The notes beneath the pieces were generated by a model. That model saw nothing but the letters and a program-made list of their open reading frames with translations, searched no databases and was not told the origin of the DNA. A DNA stretch of 64,000 nt from Cyclaneusma minus (lineage: Eukaryota > Ascomycota > Leotiomycetes > Marthamycetales > Marthamycetaceae): positions 712,428 through 776,427 of the forward strand of contig JAKZHN010000011.1 of the NCBI GenBank assembly GCA_037179335.1, read 5' to 3'. Of the stretch, positions 20,767-30,731 are shown piece after piece. Within the stretch, counting starts at the first letter, position 1. The number at the start of each line of letters is the position of its first letter. Both the position numbers and the translations under genes were made by a program.

Positions 20767-21381
20767 AAGACCAGGCATAGACTTGCGAGTAGTATTCCTG
20801 TTCGGCGACCTTGGTGCGACCGCGAGAGCGAGAGAATGGCGAGCGAAAGCCGTGCTGCGACACCTAATGCATCAGTTCATTTCGCTCCCGTGGTCTACCA
20901 TAGCTCGTAAGCGCCTGTTCTCTTTCTGGGAAGCTGCCAAGGCGTCAAATTTGGCAGCTATCGGCGGGACGGGCGGCTGCGATGGGCTTTTCGGGACTAG
21001 GTTCTCCAAACGCTGCGCTGCGGCGAGTTGGCCCTTCAACATTCCGACTGCCATCTTCTTGAAGCATACACCACCTTGCCAATACCTCCATGCCTTGCGT
21101 ACCACTCAACATCCCTCTTTTGTGCGAGGGCGTATTGGTATGCCTGGGTTGTTGGAGGATTGCTCGACATCTTATCTTGGGCCAGGGTTTTCAGATGAGC
21201 TGTACCTGGCTCTCGTCGCCATGGTAGTCCAGAACTGCGGATGCTTCTTGACGGCCTCTTCGCCGAAGACCTTCGTGGCGTTCCCTTCGGAGTCCATACG
21301 GGCCTGGTCAGCAGTACGCTTCTTTGCCGTTTCGGCCGCAGAGGCACTCCCAGATCGATGACTGGTGCCGGGATGTTGTTC
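20767..21381 (-). pseudogene. C16 distal fragments
   Basis: Frames of coding character follow: DSEGNATKVFGEEAVKKHPQ, QAYQYALAQKRDVEWYARHG and MAVGMLKGQLAAAQRLENLV then FDALAASQKENRRLRAMVDH. They lie in different frames and show no known motif. Confidence 0.25.
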
Positions 21382-21642
21382 TTATCCTCGTTTGCCAACA
21401 GCTTTGCGATCTTGCGGGAAGAACCTTGATCTTGCATTGCAGGCGGCAGACGGCTGAGCTGGGAGGGCGGGTTGTCCAGTGGACGGAGCCGAAGCTGGCC
21501 ACAAGGGCGCTATCAACTCAGGCTTTGTGCGACGGGCGGCCTCATCAACGAGTACAACGTCGGGCTTCAACGATTCGGTCAGCCACCAAATTGCGGTGTT
21601 GTCATCCGCGTGGTAGATAGACAAGAGTCCTAGTAGCGTCAC
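21382..21642 (-). pseudogene. C16: SF1 (Upf1-like) helicase motif II fragment
   Basis: A frame open close behind the leader (first codon GTG) reads TAIWWLTESLKPDVVLVDEA then ARRTKPELIAPL. VVLVDEAxxxxxPELIxPL is the Walker B/DExx motif of Upf1-like SF1 helicases. No Walker A or other helicase motif is present, so it is a fragment. C29 carries the related KPSLLLVDGAGMELFSAL. Confidence 0.45.
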
Positions 21643-21665
21643 AACCTAGGCCCTGAAGCTGATGT

Positions 21666-21723
21666 AGACAGGAAGAATAAACAAAAGAAAAAAGTGGGGA
21701 TCGATGGGATGTATATATATAAG
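21666..21723 (-). promoter_or_regulatory. Leader of cassette C16
   Basis: TATA CTTATATATATAC at 21723-21711, then CTTTTTTCTTTTGTTTATTC. Confidence 0.7.
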
Positions 21724-21773
21724 AAGAGTGGGACACCGAGTGCCAGTATTGCATCATTCGAGGATGAGGATCG

Positions 21774-22390
21774 CTAGATGAAAGCCATTGTCGAAATTAT
21801 CTTCAAGGTCGTGTCATTTCCTTCGCGGCTCTGTTGCGTAGTTCCCAAAGTCCATATCGATGGACGTGATGCTGTTGGCCTCATGAGACGCTCCTGTTTT
21901 GCTTCTGAGTCCGCGCCAGCGGATGAAGGCTCCATAGTCCTGGTCTGTGACAGTACTGAAGACGGCCACGTTGCCGCACAATTTGACGCAATTGTGTATG
22001 CTGACTCTTTGCGCGCAGCTCTCATGCTTTCCGGTCCGTTCTCGGTGGCGTGCAAGGGCATCGATTGGTTGTGGAGACTCCGAGGCTTGAGGGGCAGACT
22101 CCCAAGCTTCAGGCTGAGAGTCTGGTAGAGTCTGGAGCTCTCTGAGGCTGTGCACCAGGCTGGCCAGGTGATGCTCTCCTCACTGCATCTCGGTCCTCCT
22201 TTGGACGCTGGAATCGACACCGAAGAGGATCCTGTGGCCGATCTAGAGAAATGTCAGCATATGGCAGTCTCATATTCTAAGGACTCAACTCTTACCTTGT
22301 TAGACGATCTCTTCGACGTCTAGCAATTGACGACTCACTTGCATTGCGAGACTGAGCTTCTTGGCGACTGATCACCCGCGGGTCGGAAAT
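21774..22390 (-). pseudogene. C17: spliced frame without ATG, unknown
   Basis: One frame reads ISDPRVISRQEAQSRNASES then SSIARRRRDRLTR. It crosses a 53-nt intron (22243-22295; GTAAGA, branch GCTGAC, CTCTAG) and continues SATGSSSVSIPASKGGPRCS to a stop at 21774. No in-frame ATG is seen near the leader. A second frame over exon 2 (SIHNCVKLCGNVAVFSTVTD) is equally protein-like, so which one was coding is unclear. Confidence 0.35.
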
Positions 22391-22400
22391 GGAGGGTCAA

Positions 22401-22459
22401 CAAAGACGACCGAAACGACATAAGAAAAAAGTTTGTAAATCAGTGGGTGTATATATAAG
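22401..22459 (-). promoter_or_regulatory. Leader of cassette C17
   Basis: TATA CTTATATATAC at 22459-22449, then CTTTTTTCTTATGTCG. Confidence 0.65.
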
Positions 22460-22479
22460 AGTCGATCCTGCCACCACAA

Positions 22480-23260
22480 GATACACCGGATCGATACTGG
22501 GGAAGGACGGTTTTGTGAAACATCTCCGTAGTCATACTAAGCTTGAAGCGCGTTTTCTTGAGGTATCGTACCATGGAGCCAATCATGAAGATATTGTCAG
22601 CCGCACGCTCGAAAATCGGGTACGACGCCTCGACTTGAGGCGCCAGCTCCTGACGCGTGTACACTTGAGGTGAACCTTCAACAACGTGTAGATCTTGTTC
22701 AGGCAACTCGTTGAACTTGGTGGTGTTGTAGGTTGAGCTCAGGCCGGCAAGTCTCTCATTCGAAATAGGTGTGATTCGCGGGTTTGCAGGACGACTATTT
22801 CCTCTCCCGCGGCATGAACTGGTCTTCACGAATCGGACAACGTGGTAGCAGGTCAGGAAGCATGGCAGCTTGGGCGAGGCGGCATTCTGTTGGAAGTAGG
22901 CCCAGAGGCCTAGAGAGCCTTCCAGCAGAGAAGTAACAGGGCCGATCGATGCTCCGTGGGTGGCGATGCGAGGCATGGGTACGTCAAGAGGTTGGGAGGC
23001 CATGAAATCCATCTTAACCAGGCGCAGCTTGAAAAGGGACAAGCCTAGAAGTGATTGATTTCCTCGCGAGTGGGGTCGGTATCGGAAGTCACGCAAGCTG
23101 GGTTTTGAGTTCCTCCACTGGCTTTGCCGGACATATCTGGTAGAAGACGACAAGGAAAGACAGGGTTATCGAAGTAGAGAAAGAGACCCAATGTTCCATT
23201 GTTATGCCCCTTTTTGGCTCCGATGCTCTCAGACTATTGCTGGTCAAGTGGTCAAAGGCA
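22480..23260 (-). pseudogene. C18 distal: two trypsin-like N-terminal fragments in tandem
   Basis: At about 23225-23160 one frame reads ESIGAKKGHNNGTLGLFLYF. A second copy (about 22955-22830) reads ASIGPVTSLLEGSLGLWAYF, then LPCFLTCYHVVRF, the strand holding the catalytic His in this fold (LTCxHVV). The second frame continues FNELPEQDLHVVEGSPQVYT to the C17 leader. The protease C-terminal piece lies nearer the leader than these N-terminal pieces, so the segments are out of natural order. Confidence 0.45.
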
Positions 23261-23319
23261 ATCCGGTAACAACTGCAGCCTGCTTGATCAATCTCGTAAG
23301 CGTAAAGGCTGTTCTGCAA

Positions 23320-23466
23320 CTAGCTGAGTGCTTTCTCGGTGTGCAGTTTCGTCTGGCCTCCAAACACCAAGCCGAGCCACCTTCCGAATTCGTCGAAAAC
23401 CGTCGCACCCTCGGAGTACTCGCCAGAACGCCTCTGGTCCCAAAAGACATGTCTGGATCGCACCAT
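23320..23466 (-). CDS. C18: 48-codon ORF with trypsin-like C-terminal signature
   Basis: ATG at 23466 (MVRSRHVFWDQRRSGEYSEG), then ATVFDEFGRWLGLVFGGQTK to a stop at 23320. The frame is open upstream. Trypsin-like proteases of fungi have GDSGxxVxDxxGxxVGxxFGG around the active serine; here GEYSEGATVFDEFGRWLGLVFGG keeps the strand and glycines but changes the serine loop. It is a fragment of that domain in a short ORF. Confidence 0.45.
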   Translation of the reverse strand: MVRSRHVFWDQRRSGEYSEGATVFDEFGRWLGLVFGGQTKLHTEKALS

Positions 23467-23511
23467 GACTTCGCAATTGCCAGCGCCTTCGGCGTGCAGT
23501 GCTCACGTTTT

Positions 23512-23573
23512 GGAGACGGAGACAAAGGAAATGAGATTGAAAATTGTCGTGTAGAAGCTGTCAGTATATATAG
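23512..23573 (-). promoter_or_regulatory. Leader of cassette C18
   Basis: TATA CTATATATAC at 23573-23564, then CATTTCCTTTGTCTCCG. Confidence 0.7.
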
Positions 23574-23613
23574 GACCCCATCTTCCATCGATTCGAGGGG
23601 CTTCTCTCAAATG

Positions 23614-23950
23614 TCATGACTGTCGACCATCATGGTGCAGGGAAATCAGACCTGGCCCTCGATTTCCATGCTGGTGACACAGGCCAATCCAGGGAAGACG
23701 GCAACTGGTCGTGCTTCGCCCATTAGTACTCCTCCCAAGATGTCTAGGCGTAGCAAAGTCGCTTCTGATGATTTGACAGCATTTCGCGTCTTCCATGAAC
23801 ATTTTTCGGATGTCCTCAGGATTTTTTCTACTCAGCGTCTCGTGCACGCCGGAGTGGGCATGGCTGCAACGCAGCACGTAGTATTTGGTGATCCAGTATG
23901 GCAGTGGGAAATCGAGATTCTCGTTGAAGGTGGTTGCGAGTGCTGGGTGT
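23614..23950 (-). pseudogene. C19 distal fragment
   Basis: Frame 23950-23614 reads NENLDFPLPYWITKYYVLRC, SGVHETLSRKNPEDIRKMFM and EDAKCCQIIRSDFATPRHLG. Coding-like, no upstream ATG near the leader, not recognised. Confidence 0.3.
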
Positions 23951-23964
23951 CGATTTACTCTGGC

Positions 23965-24570
23965 TCATCGATTTCGCAGGCGTAAATGTCGAGCTGTCAG
24001 TGCTAATAGCAAGGTTCCGTAGCTAAAAATACCAGGAAAAACAAATGTCCATCTGGTCCTTAGTCCATCTGGTCCCAGTCCAACTCTATCCGCATCGCCC
24101 AAGTGTGCCAGCGGCAGAAATGTAAATACGGAAGCATTTGGCCGATACATTGCTGCTGCCTGCACACTTGGGACATTGTGCCCGTTCAGGTCTTCTTTTT
24201 CTGGTCCGTCTTGAGTGCCCGTCCGGGATCCAATCTTCGCCAGACGGCGAATGCCAGCGTGTACGCGAACAATGCGCTCGACTCCCTGAATTGGAGAATC
24301 GTCCACAACTGCATGATTGACTCGCATAGTTGATGCCAGCTGGCCGTCGACGGACTCCAAATTGTCTTCTGCAGGAGCAGGCCGTTGGGCGCGCGGCCGA
24401 GCTGCCGCAGGATTCCCGAGCCGTGGCCCGACAGCTCGAGGCCCGAAAGGTCTCCCCGGGGCGAAATCAGGATCGGCAACATCACCTTCGTCGTCACGAC
24501 GGTTGCTCAGCTCATCAAAGTCTAGGTTGATTCCACCGAGACCGGCGACGAAGTCGTCGTACCGAAGAAC
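23965..24570 (-). pseudogene. C19: long open frame with DDSPxQGxExIxRVHAG module
   Basis: About 200 codons are open from behind the leader (VVLRYDDFVAGLGGINLDFD; acidic ELSNRRDDEGDVADPDFAPG; then the module). The module MRVNHAVVDDSPIQGVERIV RVHAGIRRL recurs in C25 as MRIHCASLDDSPVQG… with mostly conservative changes (V/I, V/L), which supports this frame. First in-frame Met is near 24320. No known family. Confidence 0.4.
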
Positions 24571-24575
24571 AACCG

Positions 24576-25045
24576 TCAGGATGAATACCCAAAAGAGAAA
24601 GAAAACAAGTCATTGGATGAATCAGTCGGTATATATAGGACCTCCACCACCCTCCCCACAAAGGCGTTCTCTCCACAAACACAGCTTCCGACGTAGTACC
24701 ATCCCCTGTGACATGTATTGGTGCCCGCGTGGCGTATCGAGGGCGTGGAAACGGTTGGTGCTCTCAGTGGGTTTCGCTGCCGGTGCATTTGCGCTCCGGA
24801 CAGTTTGATGAACCTGGAGTACGGTCCTTGAATTGTCATGTTGAGGTTGGCTTTGTTTCGATACCAGCCAGAACGAGAAGAAGACAAGCCGGTGTAACGA
24901 ATCCATACGTGTCCGTCCTTGTTCTTCTCGCGTTCCACCATCCGCTTCCAGTGCCTAGCTTCTTGAACACTGACTCCATCTTGTTCCCATGCTGCAACAA
25001 TCTCAAGAAGTTGTCTGACTGTGAGCGGAATATTCAGAAGGCATT
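24576..25045 (-). pseudogene. C20: HVWIRYTGLSS fragment, unknown
   Basis: A frame open from about 25045 reads SECLLNIPLTVRQLLEIVAA, WEQDGVSVQEARHWKRMVER, then KNKDGHVWIRYTGLSSSRSG and WYRNKANLNMTIQGPYSRFI. WIRYTGxS…W resembles the opening strand of some GIY-YIG-like fungal domains, but I hold that only weakly. Between the leader and 25045 all frames are open and GC-rich, so no choice is possible there. Confidence 0.35.
24588..24638 (-). promoter_or_regulatory. Leader of cassette C19
   Basis: TATA CTATATATAC at 24638-24629, then CTTGTTTTCTTTCTCTTTTG. Confidence 0.8.
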
Positions 25046-25323
25046 CGCTTGGACCGGAACTTATCGACCGCTAGAACATGGGAGCGTTGTTTTGTCGACG
25101 CCAAAAGATTCCGTAGGAGGGCATTTGTTCAAGCTTGACCTTGAACACTCGGCAGGGTCGCGGATACCCAATAGATGCCCCTGGTAGGGCTCCGGATTGT
25201 GGAAGCAAACGGAGGGACGAGCGCCCGGGGGCGCACGCTGACGCGGTGCGACTCGTAGGTATGGTCGATGGACGTGAGCAAGTCCCGAGGTCCGTCGTAC
25301 GATTTCGCCTCCGGTTTTTTGTG

Positions 25324-25385
25324 AAAGAAGGATGCAGAGGAAGCAAAGAAACAAAATACTCGGAGAGTTCTTTCGGTATATATAG
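25324..25385 (-). promoter_or_regulatory. Leader of cassette C20
   Basis: TATA CTATATATAC at 25385-25376, then TTTTGTTTCTTTGCTTCCTC. Confidence 0.75.
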
Positions 25386-25609
25386 GAGAGATGACATGGA
25401 TGTTGACCTATAGGCCGCCATCATCATATCATCGCCTCTCGGACCTAGTTTGATTGTCAGAAACTCCCGAAATAGTGTTTGAGAAGGTGAATGTCTTACC
25501 AGTGGTTCTGCTCGAAATATCGAAGCGGGCGCAGCTAACGAGCAATTAAAGGCTTCGTTTGAGAGAAGTACTTGGAGGAGGTCCAGCTTCATCCCGAAAG
25601 AGAACGGCA

Positions 25610-25880
25610 TCAAGTCCACAGAATGGATAGCAGAAGGACGAAAGATCGACTGATAATAAGGAGTAGCAGAGCACTAACAGCCACGAATGCAATCCGGAAG
25701 ACCAGTGCTGAAAGGCCGCCCCAGGGCGGATATACGAGCTGATGGTCCTGGTCCTTGCTCATGCTCTTTTTCTCGGCTTGCAGTGTCTCCAACTGCGCAT
25801 TCAGAGTATTGACCTTGTCGGCCAAAGTAACCCTCGCAATTCTCGTCTCCACAAACACCCGAACTAGTCTTATGTTCTGG
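25610..25880 (-). pseudogene. C21 distal: coiled coil followed by transmembrane helix
   Basis: The frame ending at 25610 has heptad character (VTLADKVNTLNAQLETLQAE), then VYPPWGGLSALVFRIAFVAV and SALLLLIISRSFVLLLSILW before a stop, giving a C-terminal hydrophobic hairpin or long TM segment. It would make a tail-anchored protein if expressed. No nearby ATG. Confidence 0.35.
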
Positions 25881-25910
25881 CATCTGGAATGGTCAAGGGT
25901 CCTCTGACAA

Positions 25911-26595
25911 TCATGGTGTTGGAGAGAATGTCCTAGTGCGAGTAGTGTGAAGCTGGAGAGTGTGAAGCTGCCAAGTGTGGAGACACGACGATGTCTCAGA
26001 AGTGAATGGGCAGTTGAGGCTTTTCGAATTGGCGTCTTTGGTGTTGTGGATCTCCAATCTCCATACATCGACCGTCCTTTCTGTCATCTCAAGCTTGTAC
26101 AACTCCAGACGATCTTCGATAACCTCGTATCCCCGACCGTCATGAACAGGGAGCTCAATCACTTGTCTGTGGAAACCTGAGTGGGGCGTATAGACATGGT
26201 TCACACCTAGCACAATCTGAGGATTTTGCGCCAGCATCTCGTTGAACTTGATCGTGCTTTTCTTCGAAGTCAGCTGGGATGTTGTGGTACTCCTCCTCAC
26301 TCGAGCGGTCCAGACGATGCATGCATGGGGGAGCTGCTTGAGTCCATGAGCAGAACATCAGAGGCAATTCGCTTAACTGAGGAATAGTGCAAAGATGCAC
26401 AAATAATGCGCACAGTTCCTGGGGTATGCAGCAGTTCCGTGTTCCTTGGGTGTTTCGGTTGTCCAGAGAATTTTCGACTTTGATGTTGGCTCGGGGCGAA
26501 GCGGCGCCCACCTTTCGTTTCCCGTTGACGGGACCGCTGAGGAAGATATGTTCCTCTTCGAGGAATTCGATCTCTTCGAGGTTGAACAGAAGCAC
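25911..26595 (-). pseudogene. C21: LEEIEFLEEE, ASLxxSxV and WRLEIHNTKDA modules
   Basis: Behind the leader a frame reads NLEEIEFLEEEHIFLSGPVN then ASPRANIKVENSLDNRNTQG. A shift follows to VRIICASLHYSSVK, a third, weaker copy of the module in C19 and C25. The next frame (26300-25911) reads FNEMLAQNPQIVLGVNHVYT, ELPVHDGRGYEVIEDRLELY and VWRLEIHNTKDANSK. No ATG near the leader. Family unknown. Confidence 0.35.
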
Positions 26596-26630
26596 TGTTC
26601 AGAACGCCGCTCGTAGATTTTCACAATATC

Positions 26631-26684
26631 GGGAGAGAAAGACAAAACGAAATCCGAAATAGTTGAGCGGGAGTGTATATATGG
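26631..26684 (-). promoter_or_regulatory. Leader of cassette C21
   Basis: TATA CATATATAC at 26683-26675, then CGTTTTGTCTTTCTCTCCCG. The TATA flank is more diverged than most. Confidence 0.65.
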
Positions 26685-26856
26685 GATGGATGAGAAAATA
26701 GGGATGACAGGTCCAGACGCGCATATGATGAGATTGAATGATGCAGTCAGAGAGCGGATGTTGCTTCGAGTGTAGGATCGGTACAATCGAAGGCCTAGCT
26801 TCGTTTCCTGGAGTGTTGCTTTTAAACCGGCGAGGTGTTTGTTCTCGTCTTCCATT

Positions 26857-27382
26857 TCACGGTGTGGGAGTGGAAACGGGGTCGTTGGGCTGATGAGAGG
26901 CGATGAGAGGAGGCGTGGCGGCAGTCTGCTTCATCGGATGATCATCGCTCACGGTCTCCTCGTCGTAATCGCCTTCCTCTTCATCGCGGACATCAGTCAG
27001 ACCAGCGAGGATTCGTAGCTCCCTGCAACTGTACTCTGAATCATGCGGAGAACACCCGCGAGCCGCTTCCAAGCCTTGTCTCGGTTAGCAAAATCCAAAT
27101 CTAGTCGATCTGGTTCGACTTACGTGACGCAAAGTTCGGCGGTCTCCTTCTTCTCGCCCGAGTACGCTTTCTGGCATAAGTAGCTGCTTTCCACGGTCTG
27201 ATCAACTCTGCATGAGCACCGCTGTCTCCTAAGTTCCCCTCTGCAAAGCTAATAGCATTGATAGAGCCATGAACCGTCTTCTGGAGTAATGAAGGCTTAG
27301 TCGAGGCAACGGCTTCTTCATCTGCATCGCCATTCTCCGAGTCCTCGGTCAATATGTTGTCGCCTTTGGCAGTAGCACCCAC
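26857..27382 (-). pseudogene. C22 distal: spliced fragment with acidic tail
   Basis: A frame from about 27382 (GATAKGDNILTEDSENGDAD … RARRRRPPNFAS) crosses a 49-nt intron (27075-27123; GTAAGT, branch TTGCTAACC, CAAG) in frame to LEAARGCSPHDSEYSCRELR, then DVRDEEEGDYDEETVSDDHP and a stop at 26857. No ATG precedes it, and the upstream frame is blocked by a stop. Between 27400 and 28300 only fragments are seen besides the integrase remnant. Confidence 0.4.
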
Positions 27383-27797
27383 AACTCAAAGTCCGGTCTC
27401 CTCCTTTCCGTGGCTTGCCGGAAGATCGGCGGCCATTTGGCTTGGTGATATCCTTCCTCATCACAACTCTGCGGCGTCGTCGAGGTGCTCCGATCTGGGC
27501 AGTAGTTCCAATCCTGGCAACAAATTCCGTCGAGCCCGCGTCTCAAGCAGCCAGTAGCAACATCGTGTCTCCACGAAACTCGGAACACTGAGTGGGTGGA
27601 AGGCGCGCTATTGTATGGCCACCATTTGCCGACGTCTGCGGCGGTCTGTAACGCAAAGCGGAGGCTTCAGAACGGTCTCGATGAGTATCTCCCGACGAAG
27701 CTCCAAATACGTCGCAATACTGTGGGGGTTTCGTTGCACATTCAGCCATGCGATGTGACCCTTTTCACGTTCTGTGCCTGTGGAGGAGCCCGGGTAA

Positions 27798-27935
27798 TTA
27801 GGGAATCATCTTGACCTGCCAGGGGTGACAAAGAGCAGTCACAACACCATTGAATTCGCTCCCGTTGTCGCCCTGAAGAACTTGGGGCGGTCCATAGCTC
27901 TGGAAAGCCCTTTTCAGGGGAGGAGCTGGCACCGG
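27798..27935 (-). mobile_element. C22: DDE integrase-like remnant
   Basis: The minus frame reads PLKRAFQSYGPPQVLQGDNG followed by SEFNGVVTALC. F..YGPPxxLQxDNGxEF is the region of the second catalytic Asp in retrovirus-type integrases of LTR retrotransposons and related DNA transposons. Only about 45 codons are visible and a stop follows. C22 is twice the usual cassette length, so an insertion that has since decayed is plausible. Confidence 0.45.
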
Positions 27936-28482
27936 TGATCAATTGTCGACTAGTACTCTCAGCCGGGACTAGTAGGAGAATTTCATGATCGTGAAAACAA
28001 GATGTCGGTGGCTCGCAAAGAAATCTCAGATGGATGCGGAGAAAAGCGACGCAAAGATCAAGGAACATGCCATGCAGCTGCTTGCGGATGTAAGATTTCT
28101 TGAAGCAACGGCCCAAACTCGCAGCATCATGCCCACCCGAACAGTGGGAAGAATCTGTACAAAATCGCCACCGAATGCAACGGGAACCACGCGGAAAAGA
28201 CACTTCGTCCCGATATTGTTGTGCGTCTTCGGCGGGATTCTCCTGCTCTTTCTCCGCGATATGGGATCTGGAGTCAGAAGCCGGGAACTCCAAATGCTAT
28301 TTTTTGGAGCGTTCTGATTTGGAAGAGCTATTGGTAGAAGAGCTGGCGGGATCTGGACGTTTCTTCTGGCGTCTGGGCAACATTCTACTTCTCTTTCTCC
28401 GCGTCCTTCTGCTACAGGGTAGCACGAAAGCTGCGTCACTTCAGAGTGCGGGAAAAAGGGGTTTTGAAATTGCAAGGAGGAA

Positions 28483-28945
28483 TCATGCCGTGTGGACGTT
28501 CTTGCACTGGTTCTCCAGACGCCTGCATGCGTGCGACACGGACCGCCGAATCGCCTTGCAGTCAATATCTTCAATCTTGTCCTGGACGAGGGAGATAATA
28601 GCTCGAAGTGCCTTCACATAGCACGAGAATGGCAAGTTCCGCACGCCGAGGTTCTGGACGAAGCCAGAAAGCACGTCTGCCGGAAGAGTGAAGGGATCGA
28701 CCTCGATGGATTCCGCTGCCTTCAGCAGATTCTTCGGCTTCAGCGACTCCAGAGCCCGGTTTCTTCGCTCCTCCGGCGCCAATTCTGAGTCGACGACGTC
28801 AGGCAGGTTGTCCAGGGTGCCGTCGCCGCCACCAATTGGTGGAATGGCACCCGGCTCCCGTGATTTCGCCTCCCAGAGCTTATTTGAGTCCGCGGATGAA
28901 CGACGTTGGACGGCGGCCTGTACCTTCTCGGCCAGGCAGAGGATG
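28483..28945 (-). pseudogene. C22: open frame with SVSHA module, no ATG
   Basis: The frame is open from the leader to 28483 (LAEKVQAAVQRRSSADSNKL, PEERRNRALESLKPKNLLKA, SGFVQNLGVRNLPFSCYVKA, then IISLVQDKIEDIDCKAIRRS and VSHACRRLENQCKNVHTA). The end aligns with C9. There is no Met in the frame, so it may be a coding remnant or need a non-AUG start. The same frame is continuous with C23 upstream, making a 544-codon ORF (30117-28483) that spans two leaders. Confidence 0.4.
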
Positions 28946-28994
28946 GGAGGAGACAGAACGAAAAAGGTGTTGTATGCAGAATCTGTATATATAG
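28941..28994 (-). promoter_or_regulatory. Leader of cassette C22
   Basis: TATA CTATATATAC at 28994-28985, then CCTTTTTCGTTCTGTCTCC. An ATC stands where C25 has its start codon region. Confidence 0.75.
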
Positions 28995-29860
28995 GGGAGT
29001 GGAACGGAGCGGGAAGTCTCAGAGAAACCCCAGATCTCTGACTTGACGAAGCAGACACGGTGGAGATGACTCCAAAGATATGCGTTCTTCTAGAGACAAT
29101 TTGCCTTGGTTGCCGAAGAGATTCGAGAATAAAAGCTCGTCGAGAGACATCATAGGAGGTGACATTTGCGCAGGGTTGCCGATGTAAATAAATGCAAGAG
29201 TGGGCTGGAAATATGCGAGCGGGATCAAGCTGGACAGTTCGACAGTGCGGTGTACGCGACACAGATTTTCCCGCCGAAACAGAGCCAGAAAGGTCTCTGG
29301 TTGAGCACAGAGGCGGTGCAAACTGACAGCTACTACCGCCTTTGGATCCGCTAAGACCCAGTCCTCTGCCACAGACATGGACGGACTCTCTAAGTCGTAG
29401 CCATCCATTGCCCGTTCCCCACTTGGTGAAATTTTGAAGTGCGTCGTTTCGCCTGGGACTGCTCCGCATCAGACGGGAGGGGTGACTTGGAAGATTTCGA
29501 GTAGTCCATGCTGTAGGTGGCGGATTCGGCAAATTTTTCAGGCGGCACCACCATACATACTCTTTCCATTCTGCACCAAACCACAAATCCTCTCGACGTA
29601 AGTTGTCCATGAATGCCTTGGGGACTTGCATGCGAATTACCCATGTCTCCGAGTAGTCGGCCCTTCTCTTGGCGTATTGCCGATAAATTTCGGCAACTCC
29701 CTTATTGGGTGTCCAATACCACGCTCGTTTCTCGTGGTTGAAGTCTCCGAGTGGCTTGGTCGCGAAGCGGTCAAAGAGGCTCTGAAGGTGAAGGTAGGTA
29801 GTGATGACAGTGGACGCAAGACGCAGGGCATGGGTTGCTTCATTGCGGCGATGGAATGCT
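28995..29860 (-). pseudogene. C23: most complete SETW/WFGAEWKEYVWWCR domain
   Basis: One frame, open from the leader, carries in order FDRFATKPLGDFNHEKRAWY, WTPNKGVAEIYRQYAKRRAD, YSETWVIRMQVPKAFMDNLR and REDLWFGAEWKEYVWWCR. It then continues as low-complexity sequence through the next leader. This is the fullest of three copies (C1, C2, C23). No in-frame Met precedes the domain; an ATG in another frame (about 29840) gives an unrelated 68-codon ORF. I believe this is a widespread fungal domain but cannot name it safely. Confidence 0.45.
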
Positions 29861-29900
29861 GCGGATGGCAGATACAGAGACAAAACGCGGTGAACAGATT

Positions 29901-29953
29901 CAAGAGGAGACGAAAAGAAATAGGATCTGGTTGCTGGGTCCGTATATATAAAG
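29901..29953 (-). promoter_or_regulatory. Leader of cassette C23
   Basis: TATA CTTTATATATAC at 29953-29942, then CTATTTCTTTTCGTCTCC. Confidence 0.7.
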
Positions 29954-30208
29954 CAAGGTGAGGGAGAGAGGGGCATAAGGAAAACAGATAGATACCGAAT
30001 CTTACGAAACCGCCAGGGATGATCTGGAATCTCGCTTGCCGCAAGGGGCCAGTTGAATCCATTCCGAGCTCCAGCAGTATGTCGACCGCGTCGGATCTGA
30101 GGAGCTTGTGGGCCCAACGTGTGATCATCCGCTCAGAGAATGACTGGGCAACTCCACCTCAGGCTGGAAACTGAAGTGTTCAGGCCCCTGATCAACTCAC
30201 TTGGTCTT

Positions 30209-30490
30209 TTACGGAGCCTCGTATTTGGCCTCGCATCCGGGATCGTCAGCACGGGTAAGCATCGTGATCCGTGTCCTCTCAAGGGTAAGGCCGTGGCGGG
30301 TCAGGATACGCCGATAATCCGTGTCGCTGTATTTCCTGAACATGGCCTCGCCCTTCTCCGTTGGTGCCAGCGCAGGGATTTTCGCTTCTCGGATGTCCAG
30401 TGTCATCCTAGCACTGGACGAAGCAACAGGGACAGCCCGCAGAGGAGATCTAACTGGCGCCGACTGGGGGCATCTTATTGAAGTCCCCAC
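30209..30490 (-). pseudogene. C24: unknown fragment
   Basis: The frame reads MTLDIREAKIPALAPTEKGE, AMFRKYSDTDYRRILTRHGL and TLERTRITMLTRADDPGCEA to a stop at 30209. The ATG nearest the leader (30515) is in another frame and gives 12 codons only. The stretch from 30128 to 29954 carries LLRSDAVDILLELGMD. Not recognised. Confidence 0.35.
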
Positions 30491-30540
30491 CCTTGCTTCG
30501 ACAAGAGAGGCATTCGCGACGCGAGAGTGTCGGCGGAGGG

Positions 30541-30588
30541 AATGGACAGAAAGGAAAAAGATGGGTGATTGATGATCCGTATATATAG
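30541..30588 (-). promoter_or_regulatory. Leader of cassette C24
   Basis: TATA CTATATATAC at 30588-30579, then CTTTTTCCTTTCTGTCC. Confidence 0.75.
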
Positions 30589-30731
30589 GGTTGAGGATCG
30601 TGAAAAGGGAATGTCGGAGACAAACACACGGATGTCGGATTTCATGAAGCCGAGAAGGGCGGTAACTCCAACGACGAGGCTAGGCTCAGGCATATCCGGG
30701 GGAAAGGAATAAATGGGAACAGTTCGGCCGC

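Noticed and set aside
20783..21361. Plus-strand ORFs in the array as genes
   Set aside because: Many plus ORFs are open because of GC-rich codon composition on the opposite strand. Recurrent modules, introns and leaders all support the minus strand.
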